A DNA stretch of 64,000 nt, taken from positions 186,001 through 250,000 of the forward strand of contig NZ_VORX01000003.1 in NCBI RefSeq assembly GCF_007997285.1. The letters are read 5' to 3'. Source of the DNA: Gelidibacter salicanalis (GTDB taxonomy: Bacteria > Bacteroidota > Bacteroidia > Flavobacteriales > Flavobacteriaceae). Below the pieces are notes generated by a model. It did no database searches. It saw only the letters and a list, made by a program, of their open reading frames with translations, and was not told where the DNA came from. Position numbers and translations under genes: made by a program. The number at the start of each line of letters is the position of its first letter. Position 1 is the first letter of the stretch. Shown one piece after another: positions 18,150-26,657 of this stretch.

Positions 18150-18160
18150 ATATTTATAGC

Positions 18161-20920
18161 ATGACAAGTTTTCTAAAAGAAGTTATTGACCACATCCAAA
18201 AGGAAGAGCTAGACATAGCAAATCTTACCTTTATATTACCTAGCAAAAGAGCCGGTACATTCCTTAAAAACATTCTCTCCCAAAGTGTCGCAAAAACCAT
18301 ATTTGCACCAGAAATCCTGTCGATAGAAGAATTTGTCGAACAACTTTCTGAACTGAATTACGCCACAAATACAGAGCTCCTTTTTGAGTTCTATAAAGTC
18401 TATAAAGAACTCACTCCTGAAGCTGAACAAGAAACCTTTGATCAGTTTTCGAAATGGGGACAGTTACTCTTGCAAGATTTCAATGAGATTGACCGCTACC
18501 TCATTCCACCCGACCATATTTTTGAATACCTTAGCTCCATTAAGGAGCTTAACCATTGGTCCGTTGCCGATCCTCAAACGTCCTATATAAAAACATACCT
18601 AGCCTTTTGGCAACGCCTTAAAATTTACTACGCAAAATTTAAAACGGAACTGATAGCCAGCAAAAAAGGATACCAAGGTTTAGTGTATAGAAAAGCAGTA
18701 AAGGGCGTCCCTTCCTACAGGGCTTCGCATCCCGACAAGCACCATGTTTTTATTGGCTTTAACGCACTTAATACCGCTGAAGAACGCATCATTCAAGAGT
18801 TGTTGAAACACAATTTAGCGCGCATCTATTGGGATATTGATGCTGCTTTTCTAAACAACCCCATCCATGATGCCGGCATATTTATCAGGCAACATCTTAA
18901 AAGCTGGTCCCATTTCAGCCATAATAACTTTCAATGGATAGGCGACAATTACCGTTCTGAAAAAAACATACAAACCATTGCCATCCCTAAAAACATTGGG
19001 CAGGTAAAGTATATTGGAGAGTTGTTAGATGCATTACCAATGGAAGATTTGAAAAATACTGCGGTGGTATTAGGCGATGAAACCCTTTTAATGCCACTGC
19101 TCAATTCCATTCCAGAAAGAGTAAACTCCGTAAATATTACGATGGGACTACCTTTAAAATCGGTACCCTTAGCCTCTTTATTTGATGCGATCTTTAAAAT
19201 TCAAAAGAACCATACCAACGAGTTGTATTATAAAGATGTGGTGGCTCTATTATCGCATGCATTTATACAATCGGTGTTAAGCCACAATGGGATAAATTAC
19301 AGCAATCTCATCATCAATCACATTCAGAGCAATAATATTGTCAGTATTACTGTTGAAAAATTAATGAGTTTATCGGATTCAAAACAAGATATCATAAAAT
19401 TGATGTTCCAATCTTGGCAAAATGTTCCTGAAAAGGCACTTCAAAATTGCACGCAACTGATCCTCACTTTAAAGGCACAACTCGACCTTGACAAGTCGAA
19501 AAATGTCCTGGCGCTGGAATATTTATACCGATTTAATCAAGTATTTAACGAACTGCAACGCTACAATACGCAGTACAAACTAATAAGTAATAGCACCACG
19601 CTTTACTATCTCTACAAAGAATTGTTGAGCAGTGAAACTTTAGATTTTCAGGGAGAACCCTTGCAAGGGCTTCAAATTATGGGGATGCTGGAATCTCGTG
19701 TGCTCGACTTTGAAACGGTGATTATTTCTTCCGTCAATGAAGGCATTCTTCCTGCTGGGAAAAGCACAAATTCATTTATTCCTTTTGACGTCAAACTTGA
19801 AAACGGATTGCCCACCTTTAAAGAAAAAGATGCAGTATACACCTATCACTTCTACCGCCTTTTGCAACGCGCTAAAAACGTTTATATAATTTATAACACC
19901 GAGCCAGACGTATTAAACGGGGGCGAAAAAAGCCGATTTATTACCCAACTTCAAATAGAAAATATCCACAAGATCAAACACAGTATTGTGGTACCAAAGG
20001 TTGAAGTAGCTCAAAAATCGCCCATAATTATTGCCAAGACAGCGTCCGTTTCTGACCGCTTGCAGCAGATAGCGACCGACGGATTTTCGCCCTCATCGCT
20101 CACCAATTACATCAGAAACCCTATCGATTTCTACTATCAAAAGGTACTGAAGATTCAGAGTTTTGAAGATGTTGAAGAAACGGTTGCGGTAAATACGTTG
20201 GGCAGTGTTATTCATCAAACTTTAGAGGATTTTTATGTGCCTTACAAAGGACAAATCCTGACCCAAGACAATTTGAAGGACATGAAAACATTGATCAATG
20301 ATACGGTCGCGCTTCATTTCAAATCCTTGTATAAAGAAGGTGATATGACCAAAGGTAAAAACTTGATCATCCTTGAAGTTGCCAAACGCTATGTTTATAA
20401 TTTCATCAACAAGGAGCTGGAAACTTTAAAATCTGGCCATCAGATAAAAATAATCGATTTAGAGAAAGTGCTCCATATCAAATTAGATATTCCTGAATTA
20501 CCATTTCCGGTCCATTTAAAGGGCACGGTAGACCGTATTGACGAGTTTGATGGCACATTAAGGATTATTGATTATAAGTCCGGAAAAGTTCTCCAAGGCC
20601 AGGTAGAAATCGTCGAATGGGAAGATTTAAGTTTAGACTACACCAAATACAGTAAAAGTTTTCAGATTTTGGCTTATGCCTATATGCTCAATGCCACAGA
20701 ACCTTTTACCCAACCCATTGAAGCAGGGATTATTTCGTTTAAGAATCTACAAGGCGACTATTTTTTAAAGTTTGGAAAAAAACCTTCCACACGCAGTCAA
20801 ACTAAAGAGCAGCTCATTACGTCCGAAACTTTGGAGGCATTTCACATCGAATTAAAAAAACTGATTTTGGAAATCATGAATCCAGATATAGATTTTATAG
20901 AGAAAGATGTCAGTCATTAA
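18161..20920 (+). CDS. AddB-like PD-(D/E)XK nuclease
   Basis: Predicted nuclease partner of the AddA-like protein. With the ATG at 18161 the product has 919 residues. The N-terminus FILPSKRAGTFLK lacks the Walker A of B. subtilis AddB. GMLESRVLDFETVIISSVNEGILP resembles an inactive helicase core. The nuclease domain is at the C-terminus: SPSSLTNYIRNPIDFYYQ, LGSVIHQTLEDFY, GTVDRIDEF and RIIDYKSGK (near residue 804). The cysteine that usually begins the iron-sulfur staple (YxxCPF) is an Asn here (YIRNPI). It follows the ompA terminator closely. Confidence 0.85.
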   Translation: MTSFLKEVIDHIQKEELDIANLTFILPSKRAGTFLKNILSQSVAKTIFAPEILSIEEFVEQLSELNYATNTELLFEFYKVYKELTPEAEQETFDQFSKWGQLLLQDFNEIDRYLIPPDHIFEYLSSIKELNHWSVADPQTSYIKTYLAFWQRLKIYYAKFKTELIASKKGYQGLVYRKAVKGVPSYRASHPDKHHVFIGFNALNTAEERIIQELLKHNLARIYWDIDAAFLNNPIHDAGIFIRQHLKSWSHFSHNNFQWIGDNYRSEKNIQTIAIPKNIGQVKYIGELLDALPMEDLKNTAVVLGDETLLMPLLNSIPERVNSVNITMGLPLKSVPLASLFDAIFKIQKNHTNELYYKDVVALLSHAFIQSVLSHNGINYSNLIINHIQSNNIVSITVEKLMSLSDSKQDIIKLMFQSWQNVPEKALQNCTQLILTLKAQLDLDKSKNVLALEYLYRFNQVFNELQRYNTQYKLISNSTTLYYLYKELLSSETLDFQGEPLQGLQIMGMLESRVLDFETVIISSVNEGILPAGKSTNSFIPFDVKLENGLPTFKEKDAVYTYHFYRLLQRAKNVYIIYNTEPDVLNGGEKSRFITQLQIENIHKIKHSIVVPKVEVAQKSPIIIAKTASVSDRLQQIATDGFSPSSLTNYIRNPIDFYYQKVLKIQSFEDVEETVAVNTLGSVIHQTLEDFYVPYKGQILTQDNLKDMKTLINDTVALHFKSLYKEGDMTKGKNLIILEVAKRYVYNFINKELETLKSGHQIKIIDLEKVLHIKLDIPELPFPVHLKGTVDRIDEFDGTLRIIDYKSGKVLQGQVEIVEWEDLSLDYTKYSKSFQILAYAYMLNATEPFTQPIEAGIISFKNLQGDYFLKFGKKPSTRSQTKEQLITSETLEAFHIELKKLILEIMNPDIDFIEKDVSH

Positions 20921-20956
20921 TCTATGGACCAACTAAGTTATGACTTTTAGAAAACC

Positions 20957-20986
20957 AAAAAAGCAACGCTACCGCGTTGCTTTTTT
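20957..20986. terminator. Terminator between the AddB-like gene and attL
   Basis: AAAGCAACGC and GCGTTGCTTT pair around TACC and are flanked by A and T runs on both sides, so it can work in both directions. It probably ended the original tRNA-Ala transcript before the element inserted. Confidence 0.85.
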
Positions 20987-20988
20987 AT

Positions 20989-21036
20989 GTGGAGAAGATC
21001 GGGCTCGAACCGACGACCTCTTGGCTGCCAGTCAAG
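20989..21036 (-). repeat. attL: displaced 3' part of tRNA-Ala
   Basis: Positions 20989-21031 match 28484-28526 exactly over 43 bp, and the match runs to 21036 with one mismatch (21032). It is the 3' half of the tRNA-Ala gene from the anticodon stem to the discriminator base. This copy does not encode CCA. With the intact tRNA at 28482-28558 it bounds a 7,495-bp insertion. Confidence 0.92.
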
Positions 21037-21150
21037 AATTAAACTATCTGTTTCTTATACAAATTATACTCAATCATTGATTAACTCTAATGTTTACGGC
21101 TAATATACGAATTTCATTTAATATCTATTATTTGTTAGTTCATATCTATT

Positions 21151-21182
21151 GTGTGCAAATTGTATGCAAATAGTGTGCAAAT
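21151..21182 (+). repeat. Arm-type sites, left end (three copies)
   Basis: GTGTGCAAAT at 21151 and 21173 and GTATGCAAAT at 21162, each 11 bp apart. Two more exact copies with the same 11-bp spacing lie at the right end (28416, 28427). The position between att and int, and the helical phasing, fit binding sites for the N-terminal domain of the integrase. Confidence 0.75.
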
Positions 21183-21185
21183 GAT

Positions 21186-21193
21186 TATATTTG
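21186..21193 (+). promoter_or_regulatory. -7 element of the integrase promoter
   Basis: TATATTTG, an exact TAnnTTTG match, begins four bases after the last arm-type site. Integrase bound to the arm sites would cover the -33 region, so autoregulation is likely. Confidence 0.65.
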
Positions 21194-21208
21194 AGAAAAT
21201 GAAAGGCA

Positions 21209-22471
21209 ATGAGTTACATAATTTCAATAGTATTAGATACAAGACGTGAAAAAGAAAACGGCAAGTTTCCTGTTAAACTAAGAGTCTACAACAAAGCCAA
21301 TAATAAAAAGACCGTTAAACTTTATTCGTTGGATATTGATTTGACAGATAAAGAATTTGAAACGATTTGGATAAACCCCGAAAACAAAAGTTTAAGAGGT
21401 GCAAATAAAAAAATACGTTTACGATTATTAGAGTTTGAAACCAGAGCAAATGACGAAGCAGAAGCAATGACCGTTTTTGACATTGCTAAGTTTGAAACTA
21501 AATACTTTCGCAAATCTTCTGACAAAAACAATGTTAAGTATCATTTCGACTTAGCTATTCAAAAGAACATGAGTAATGATAAGATCGGAACGGCTGAAAG
21601 CTATAAATACACTCTAAACTCGTTAGCCGTTTTTATCGATAAAGACAATGCCAAAGAAGCACTTAGCAAAATTGACAAACTAACCTTTGATACTATTACG
21701 GCCGACTGGTTAAAAGAATATGAAAAATCTATGTTAGCCAAAGGTAGAAGCTACACCACAATAGGTATTTATACAAAGGCATTAAGAGCTATTTTTAATA
21801 ATGCTATTGAAGCCAATGACATAAGCATTGACATTTACCCTTTTACTAAAAACAAATACAGAATACCAAAATCCAAAAAAGTAAAAAAGGCTTTAAACGC
21901 AAAACAATTAAAAACTTTGTTTGGTGCTGATGCTGAAAATGAAAACGAGCAACAAGCAAAAGATTTTTGGTTCTTTAGTTATGCCAGTAACGGAATGAAT
22001 TTTAAAGACATTGCCCTTTTAAAATATTCAGATATTAAAGAAGATAAGTTTACTTATTACAGGGCTAAAACATTTGACAAGACAGCCGAAAAAACAGCAA
22101 TAACAATCTATTTAACAGACTTCACAAATAGCATCATTTCAAACTATGGCAATAAAGATAAAAGCGACTTTGTTTTTAATATTGTCAATTCAAAAGATAC
22201 AATCCAAACACAGTACAAGAAAATCAAAAACTTTACTCGTTTAGTTAATGATCACATAAAAAGAATAGCCAAAAGAAACGATTTACCAAACGACATAAGT
22301 ACCTATTGGGCTCGGCATAGCTTTGCCACAAATTCACTGCGCAAAGGTGCAAGTATGGAGTTTGTAAGCGAAGCTTTAAACCATAGCGACCTCAACGTTA
22401 CAAAAAATTACTTTGCAGGTTTTGAAGATGAAGCAAAAAAGGAGTTTGCTAATTCATTACTTGATTTTTAG
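21209..22471 (+). CDS. int: Tyrosine recombinase (integrase)
   Basis: Site-specific recombinase of the integrative element. The 420-residue product has an N-terminal arm-binding beta domain (residues 1-60, IVLDTRREKENGKFPVKLR), a SAM-like core-binding domain (about 105-215) and the catalytic domain. R369 and H370 lie in YWARHSFATN, the late His in LNHSDLNVT, and the nucleophile is Tyr401 in KNYFAGF. The first catalytic Arg is replaced by Asn264 (NGMNFKDIALLK), as in other Bacteroidota recombinases such as IntDOT, where the residue is also not Arg. It lies directly inside attL, reading inward. Confidence 0.95.
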   Translation: MSYIISIVLDTRREKENGKFPVKLRVYNKANNKKTVKLYSLDIDLTDKEFETIWINPENKSLRGANKKIRLRLLEFETRANDEAEAMTVFDIAKFETKYFRKSSDKNNVKYHFDLAIQKNMSNDKIGTAESYKYTLNSLAVFIDKDNAKEALSKIDKLTFDTITADWLKEYEKSMLAKGRSYTTIGIYTKALRAIFNNAIEANDISIDIYPFTKNKYRIPKSKKVKKALNAKQLKTLFGADAENENEQQAKDFWFFSYASNGMNFKDIALLKYSDIKEDKFTYYRAKTFDKTAEKTAITIYLTDFTNSIISNYGNKDKSDFVFNIVNSKDTIQTQYKKIKNFTRLVNDHIKRIAKRNDLPNDISTYWARHSFATNSLRKGASMEFVSEALNHSDLNVTKNYFAGFEDEAKKEFANSLLDF

Positions 22472-22496
22472 AACTGAAATATTTTTAATTTTTTAA

Positions 22497-22513
22497 GGTA
22501 CATTTAGTACATT
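22497..22513. repeat. 17-bp motif, copy A
   Basis: GGTACATTTAGTACATT, in the gap between int and the next gene. It recurs in inverted orientation at 25686-25702 with two differences. Its core GTAC-ATTTA-GTAC is an inverted repeat. It may be an operator. Confidence 0.4.
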
Positions 22514-22539
22514 AACTACATTACTCAGAATAAAAGACA

Positions 22540-23436
22540 ATGAATATAATTAGTACAATAGATTATCAAACATTACAAATTAGAAAATTGTTAATGGATG
22601 ATTTTGAAAAAGGTATGTTAATACAGCAATTCAAAGTATGTGAAGAAGAAACAAAATTCTTAGACTTCTATGCCTTACAATCTTACATTACTGAAACTAA
22701 TATCATAAACTTAATAGTATTGAAATCTATACAATATAATTGCACTAATATAATTAACCTATGGAATGAAAAGCTAATTAATTTACCTGATGATATGTTT
22801 GAAAAGTGCTTTTTTATTAAAGACGAACCACCAATTATAAGGTTTTCAACTTGGTTTAAATTTCACGCAATTTATTTGAAAGATTCTGAATTTCAATTTT
22901 ATGACACAATTTTTGAGAAAAAACAATTCATAAAAAAACACAATGACACAACAAAATCATTCATTATTCAAGACATCATAATTATCTGCAATAATATTTT
23001 AAATTTTATTACTTCAGCATACCCTGAAATATTACCACAGAGCCAAGCCGATTTTAAACAAATCAATAAGGATTTATCTAATGATAATGTTTTTGAAATG
23101 AAAAACCATCTAATTCCTAAAATTGATATTTATGATGTATTTAAACATTTTGAAGTTTTGACAAAAACCACAAACAAAAATGACGAGTTTTATTTGACTA
23201 ATGAACAACTTCTAATTTTTATAAAAACAACTTTTGCAGATAAAAAACCAATAAAACAAAATTTTAATTGTAAAGGCTTTCAAAAGAAAAAAGTGAGAAA
23301 AGTGTTTTATGATTTCTATTTTAATAACAAGAATAAAGAAACAAATCATACAAGATTAAAACGAAAATACTTTAATATTATGAATGATGCTTTTTATGGA
23401 TTTAATGAAAATGATTATACAGATTTTGCAAAGTAA
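22540..23436 (+). CDS. Hypothetical protein of the element
   Basis: I do not recognise this 298-residue protein. It is rich in Ile, Asn, Lys and Phe, matching the low GC of the element, and has no signal peptide or membrane segment. The C-terminal third (from FYLTNEQLLIFIKTTFADKKP to YFNIMNDAFYGFNENDYTDFAK) is basic and has the look of a conserved block, ending in KKKVRKVFYDFYFNN and TRLKRKYFNIMND. A DNA-associated role is possible from the position between int and the HTH genes but is only inferred. It is preceded by the 17-bp motif and followed by a 110-bp regulatory-looking gap. Confidence 0.75.
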   Translation: MNIISTIDYQTLQIRKLLMDDFEKGMLIQQFKVCEEETKFLDFYALQSYITETNIINLIVLKSIQYNCTNIINLWNEKLINLPDDMFEKCFFIKDEPPIIRFSTWFKFHAIYLKDSEFQFYDTIFEKKQFIKKHNDTTKSFIIQDIIIICNNILNFITSAYPEILPQSQADFKQINKDLSNDNVFEMKNHLIPKIDIYDVFKHFEVLTKTTNKNDEFYLTNEQLLIFIKTTFADKKPIKQNFNCKGFQKKKVRKVFYDFYFNNKNKETNHTRLKRKYFNIMNDAFYGFNENDYTDFAK

Positions 23437-23546
23437 ATACCTTAAAACAAACCTAACAGACCTAAAGTAATACCTATTAAACTCTAACTGTTTTCAGACC
23501 ATTAATAAACAGATACCATTACAGCAAACAATTAAAATTTACTGTA
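23437..23546. promoter_or_regulatory. Control region of the HTH/replication genes
   Basis: Contains ACCT(T/A) repeated at 23439, 23451, 23460 and 23472, and a perfect nine-base inverted repeat CCATTACAG (23516-23524) / CTGTAATGG (23542-23550) whose right arm covers the start codon of the next gene. Either an operator or an mRNA hairpin that hides the start. Confidence 0.5.
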
Positions 23547-23888
23547 ATGGAAGCATTAAAATTTGAGCAATTACCTAATGTAATTGCAACCCTTGCAAAC
23601 GAGGTAAAAGAATTAAAAGCCTTACTACTTCAGAAGGCTAAACCTCAACAAGAAATTGAAAACCCGATACAACTTGATGAGGTTGCACCTTTAACGGGTT
23701 TATCAAAACCAACCCTTTACGGTTACGTTCAACGTAACGAAATACCATACCATAAAAAGGGTAATCGACTTTATTTTTTCAAATCTGAAATTATAAACTG
23801 GATTAAGACTGGAAAGCAGAAAACTTCAAAAGAGATAGTAGCTGAAACAGATGAATTTTTGTCTAATCATAAAAACGGGTTGAGATAA
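23547..23888 (+). CDS. Excisionase/MerR-like HTH protein
   Basis: A 113-residue DNA-binding protein. A short coiled segment (LPNVIATLANEVKELKALLLQ) precedes a winged helix of the HTH_17 type at about residues 45-92 (LDEVAPLTGLSKPTLYGYVQ, then IPYHKKGNRLYFFKSEIINWI). Such proteins act as excisionases or as transcriptional controllers in Bacteroidota elements. Its last base overlaps the first of the next gene. The start codon sits in the right arm of a nine-base inverted repeat, which suggests autoregulation or translational control. Confidence 0.88.
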   Translation: MEALKFEQLPNVIATLANEVKELKALLLQKAKPQQEIENPIQLDEVAPLTGLSKPTLYGYVQRNEIPYHKKGNRLYFFKSEIINWIKTGKQKTSKEIVAETDEFLSNHKNGLR

Positions 23889-24181
23889 TGGAAAACCAAG
23901 ATAACAACCCGAATAAAAGACATAGGCAAGGTAACAATAAAAGTACCCAATTAAAAACCATATTTATCTATTTACAAAATCATATTGCGACCGCTACAAT
24001 GGTATTTGAAGCAACTGGTATATCTCAAAAATGCATCACTAGGTATAAGCGAGATTTAGAAAAACTAGGTCTTTTAGCTGAGGTAAAACGTCAAAGATGT
24101 AAGATAACAAATCATTGGGCGTGGTATATTACTACAAATCCGAAACACTTCCCAAAGTCGAACCAATTAAAACTGTTTTAA
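23888..24181 (+). CDS. Small winged-helix-like protein
   Basis: A basic 97-residue protein whose start overlaps the stop of the HTH gene (ATAATGG junction), so it is translationally coupled. The middle (LKTIFIYLQNHIATATMVFEATGISQKCITRYKRDLEKLGLL) looks like a helix-turn-helix with a recognition helix in QKCITRYKRDLEK, followed by a short wing (AEVKRQRCKITNHWAWY). It is found beside primase genes in Bacteroidota elements as far as I recall. A replication or regulatory accessory role is inferred. Confidence 0.75.
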   Translation: MENQDNNPNKRHRQGNNKSTQLKTIFIYLQNHIATATMVFEATGISQKCITRYKRDLEKLGLLAEVKRQRCKITNHWAWYITTNPKHFPKSNQLKLF

Positions 24182-24184
24182 GCT

Positions 24185-25678
24185 ATGAAAACAGAAAAAT
24201 CAAGTATTGGTATTGATGAGATACTAAGCGAAGCGAAAACCATATTAGAAGCGGTTAAAATGGATAAAGAACACCTAAAGCAAAATCAAGTTGATAATAT
24301 TTTAAATGAAATGCTAAAAGGTATCGAGCCAGTAAACTTTAGGGATTATTGCAAACTGGATAATGACAAAGACAAGTTACAAAAGAAACATTATTTAGTT
24401 GCCTGTATTGAATTGCTATTAAAGAATGTAAACGATAACGGGTTTAGTCTTTGCCGTAAAAGTGAATTTATTTATTTGTTTAATTCCGAATACTGGGAGA
24501 ATGTAAGCGATGATGTTTTTAAAGACTTTTTAGGAGAAGTTGCCCTAAAAATGGGTGTTGATAAATTTGATGCTAAACACCACCTTTTCAAAGATGAACT
24601 GTATAAACAGTTTATTGCAGATGCAGGATTAAAAGAGATTAAGCCGACTACTGGAACTACTTTAATAAACCTCAACAATGGCACTTTTGAAATAACGCCA
24701 AAGAAACAGTTTTTAAGAACGTTTAAGAAGTCCGATTTTTTAACCTATCAATTACCCTTTGCCCATAATAGCGAAGCAACAGCACCACAGTTTCAGAAGT
24801 TCTTAGATGAGGTATTGCCCGAATCCGAATTACAGAATATACTTGCAGAATATTTGGGTTACATATTTGTAAAGAACAGCGTTTTAAAGCTTGAAAAGGT
24901 TTTATTGTTATTTGGTACTGGTGCAAATGGTAAGAGTGTTTTATTTGAGGTGCTAATGGCTTTATTAGGTTGTCAAAACGTTGCAAACTATTCGCTGCAA
25001 TCCTTAACGGCAGAAAATGGCAATTCAAGGGCAATGTTAGTAAATAAGCTACTCAACTATGCAAGTGAAATAAACGGCAAACTAGAAAGCAATATTTTTA
25101 AACTTCTAATTTCGGGCGAACCAGTCGAAGCAAGATTACTTTATAAGAATACTCAAATCATTTCTGACTATGCAAGGTTTATGTTTAACTGTAACGAGTT
25201 GCCCAAAGAGGTTGAGAACACCAACGCATTTTTTAGGAGGTTTATAATCCTACCTTTTAGGGTTACCATAGCACCGAACAACCAAGACAAAGAACTTTCA
25301 CAACGAATCATCGAAACTGAATTATCGGGTGTGTTCAACTGGGTTTTGAATGGCTTAACTCGACTTCTAAAAAACAAAGACTTTTCACAAAGTAATATAG
25401 TTCAAAATGAAGTATTGCAATATCGAAAGGAAAGCGACAGCGTATTAATGTTTTTAGATGATAAGGGTTATGAAATTTCAATAAACCAAACAAGACCTTT
25501 AATAGACATTTATACGGAATATAAAACCTATTGTTTAGATAGTGGTTATGGAATATGTTCAAGTCGTACCTTTTCGAGTAGATTAAAGAAAAACGGATTT
25601 AAGTTGGGTATTAGGCAGAGTTTCGGTTATCCGATTTATATCGAAAGAGATACAAATGTTTCAGAAAACATATTTTAA
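24185..25678 (+). CDS. SF3 primase-helicase (P4/D5 type)
   Basis: Replication helicase of phage and plasmid type. The 497-residue product has an N-terminal alpha-helical region (about 1-180) resembling the D5-N domain and a superfamily 3 ATPase domain: Walker A FGTGANGKSVLFEVL near residue 243, acidic Walker B segment LNYASEINGKLE, sensor RFMFNCNELPKE and the arginine finger region AFFRRFIILPF. A C-terminal winged helix follows (SGYGICSSRTFSSRLKKNGF). It lacks the large N-terminal primase domain of phage P4 alpha; the next gene, with zinc ribbon and Toprim, may supply primase activity. It begins four bases after the previous stop. Confidence 0.88.
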   Translation: MKTEKSSIGIDEILSEAKTILEAVKMDKEHLKQNQVDNILNEMLKGIEPVNFRDYCKLDNDKDKLQKKHYLVACIELLLKNVNDNGFSLCRKSEFIYLFNSEYWENVSDDVFKDFLGEVALKMGVDKFDAKHHLFKDELYKQFIADAGLKEIKPTTGTTLINLNNGTFEITPKKQFLRTFKKSDFLTYQLPFAHNSEATAPQFQKFLDEVLPESELQNILAEYLGYIFVKNSVLKLEKVLLLFGTGANGKSVLFEVLMALLGCQNVANYSLQSLTAENGNSRAMLVNKLLNYASEINGKLESNIFKLLISGEPVEARLLYKNTQIISDYARFMFNCNELPKEVENTNAFFRRFIILPFRVTIAPNNQDKELSQRIIETELSGVFNWVLNGLTRLLKNKDFSQSNIVQNEVLQYRKESDSVLMFLDDKGYEISINQTRPLIDIYTEYKTYCLDSGYGICSSRTFSSRLKKNGFKLGIRQSFGYPIYIERDTNVSENIF

Positions 25679-26657
25679 TGTAGTAAGTGTACTAAATGCA
25701 CCTCTAAAAAAAAATATTAGCACATTGAAGGGTTACAGATACACATTAGAACCATACAACGGAATGAAAACCCGTTACCATTGCTCAAACTGTAATAAAA
25801 AAGGCGTGTTTACAAAGTACATTGATCTACAAGCTAACGAGTATTTGAATGCTGCCGTTGGCTACTGCAATAGGCTTGTAAAATGTGGTTATCACTATAA
25901 GCCAAAGCAGTATTTTAATGATAATAATATTTCATTTGATACCCCGATTAACCACAACGTTACAACAAGGGCAAAACCTAAACCAAAACCTAAAACCAGT
26001 TTTGTTAATGCTGAGGTTATGGATAAAAGCAAAGCCAGTAAAAGCCCTAATTACTTTATTGATTACTTAGCCAGTCTTTGGAGTTATGAAGTAGCTTATA
26101 ACTTAGCAGATAAATACAATATTGGTACTTCAAAGCATTGGCAAGGTGCAACCGTATTTTGGCAAGTCGATAGAAACAAAAATGTTAGAAGTGGTAAGAT
26201 TATGTTATACAATGCTTTAAATGGCAAAAGAGTAAAAGAACCTTATAATCATATTAACTGGGCACATAAGGCTTTAAAACTTGACAGTTTCAATTTGGAA
26301 CAATGCTATTTTGGTGAACACTTACTAAATGAAGATGCCAGTAAACCCGTTGCCATAGTTGAAAGCGAAAAAACCGCTATTATTTCAAGCGTTTATTTGC
26401 CCGAATTTATTTGGCTAGCGTGTGGAAGTGCCAACAACCTAAACGAAACCAGAACAAGATACTTAAAAGGGCGTAACGTGGTGCTTTTTCCCGACCTTAA
26501 ATGTTTTGATTTATGGAACGATAAAATTCCACAGCTTACCAGTTTAGCAACCTTTAGAACCTCAACACTTTTAAGAGATAAATCAACAGAATGTGAAAAA
26601 GAACAAGGTTTAGACATTGCAGACTACTTAATTATGATAAAACCTGACTTAAATTAA
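25656..26657 (+). CDS. Zinc-ribbon/Toprim protein (DUF6371-like, primase-type)
   Basis: A 333-residue protein whose start overlaps the helicase gene by 23 bases. A zinc ribbon comes first (C43 and C46 in YHCSNCNKKG, further Cys in GYCNRLVKCGYH). A KPKPKPK linker follows at about residue 110. A Toprim-like domain is seen at VAIVESEKTAIISSVYLP (about residue 228) and NVVLFPDL. This layout is that of DnaG-type primases, and together with the SF3 helicase it would make a split replication module. A later ATG (25764) exists but falls inside the conserved zinc-ribbon approach. The DUF number is from memory. Confidence 0.82.
   Translation: MFQKTYFNVVSVLNAPLKKNISTLKGYRYTLEPYNGMKTRYHCSNCNKKGVFTKYIDLQANEYLNAAVGYCNRLVKCGYHYKPKQYFNDNNISFDTPINHNVTTRAKPKPKPKTSFVNAEVMDKSKASKSPNYFIDYLASLWSYEVAYNLADKYNIGTSKHWQGATVFWQVDRNKNVRSGKIMLYNALNGKRVKEPYNHINWAHKALKLDSFNLEQCYFGEHLLNEDASKPVAIVESEKTAIISSVYLPEFIWLACGSANNLNETRTRYLKGRNVVLFPDLKCFDLWNDKIPQLTSLATFRTSTLLRDKSTECEKEQGLDIADYLIMIKPDLN
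25686..25702. repeat. 17-bp motif, copy B (inverted)
   Basis: AGTGTACTAAATGCACC, the reverse complement of the motif at 22497-22513 with two differences. It lies just after the start of the Toprim gene, next to the helicase stop. Confidence 0.35.

Noticed and set aside
18116-18160. Upstream TTG start for the AddB-like gene
   Set aside because: The stretch is the terminator hairpin of the ompA-like gene.
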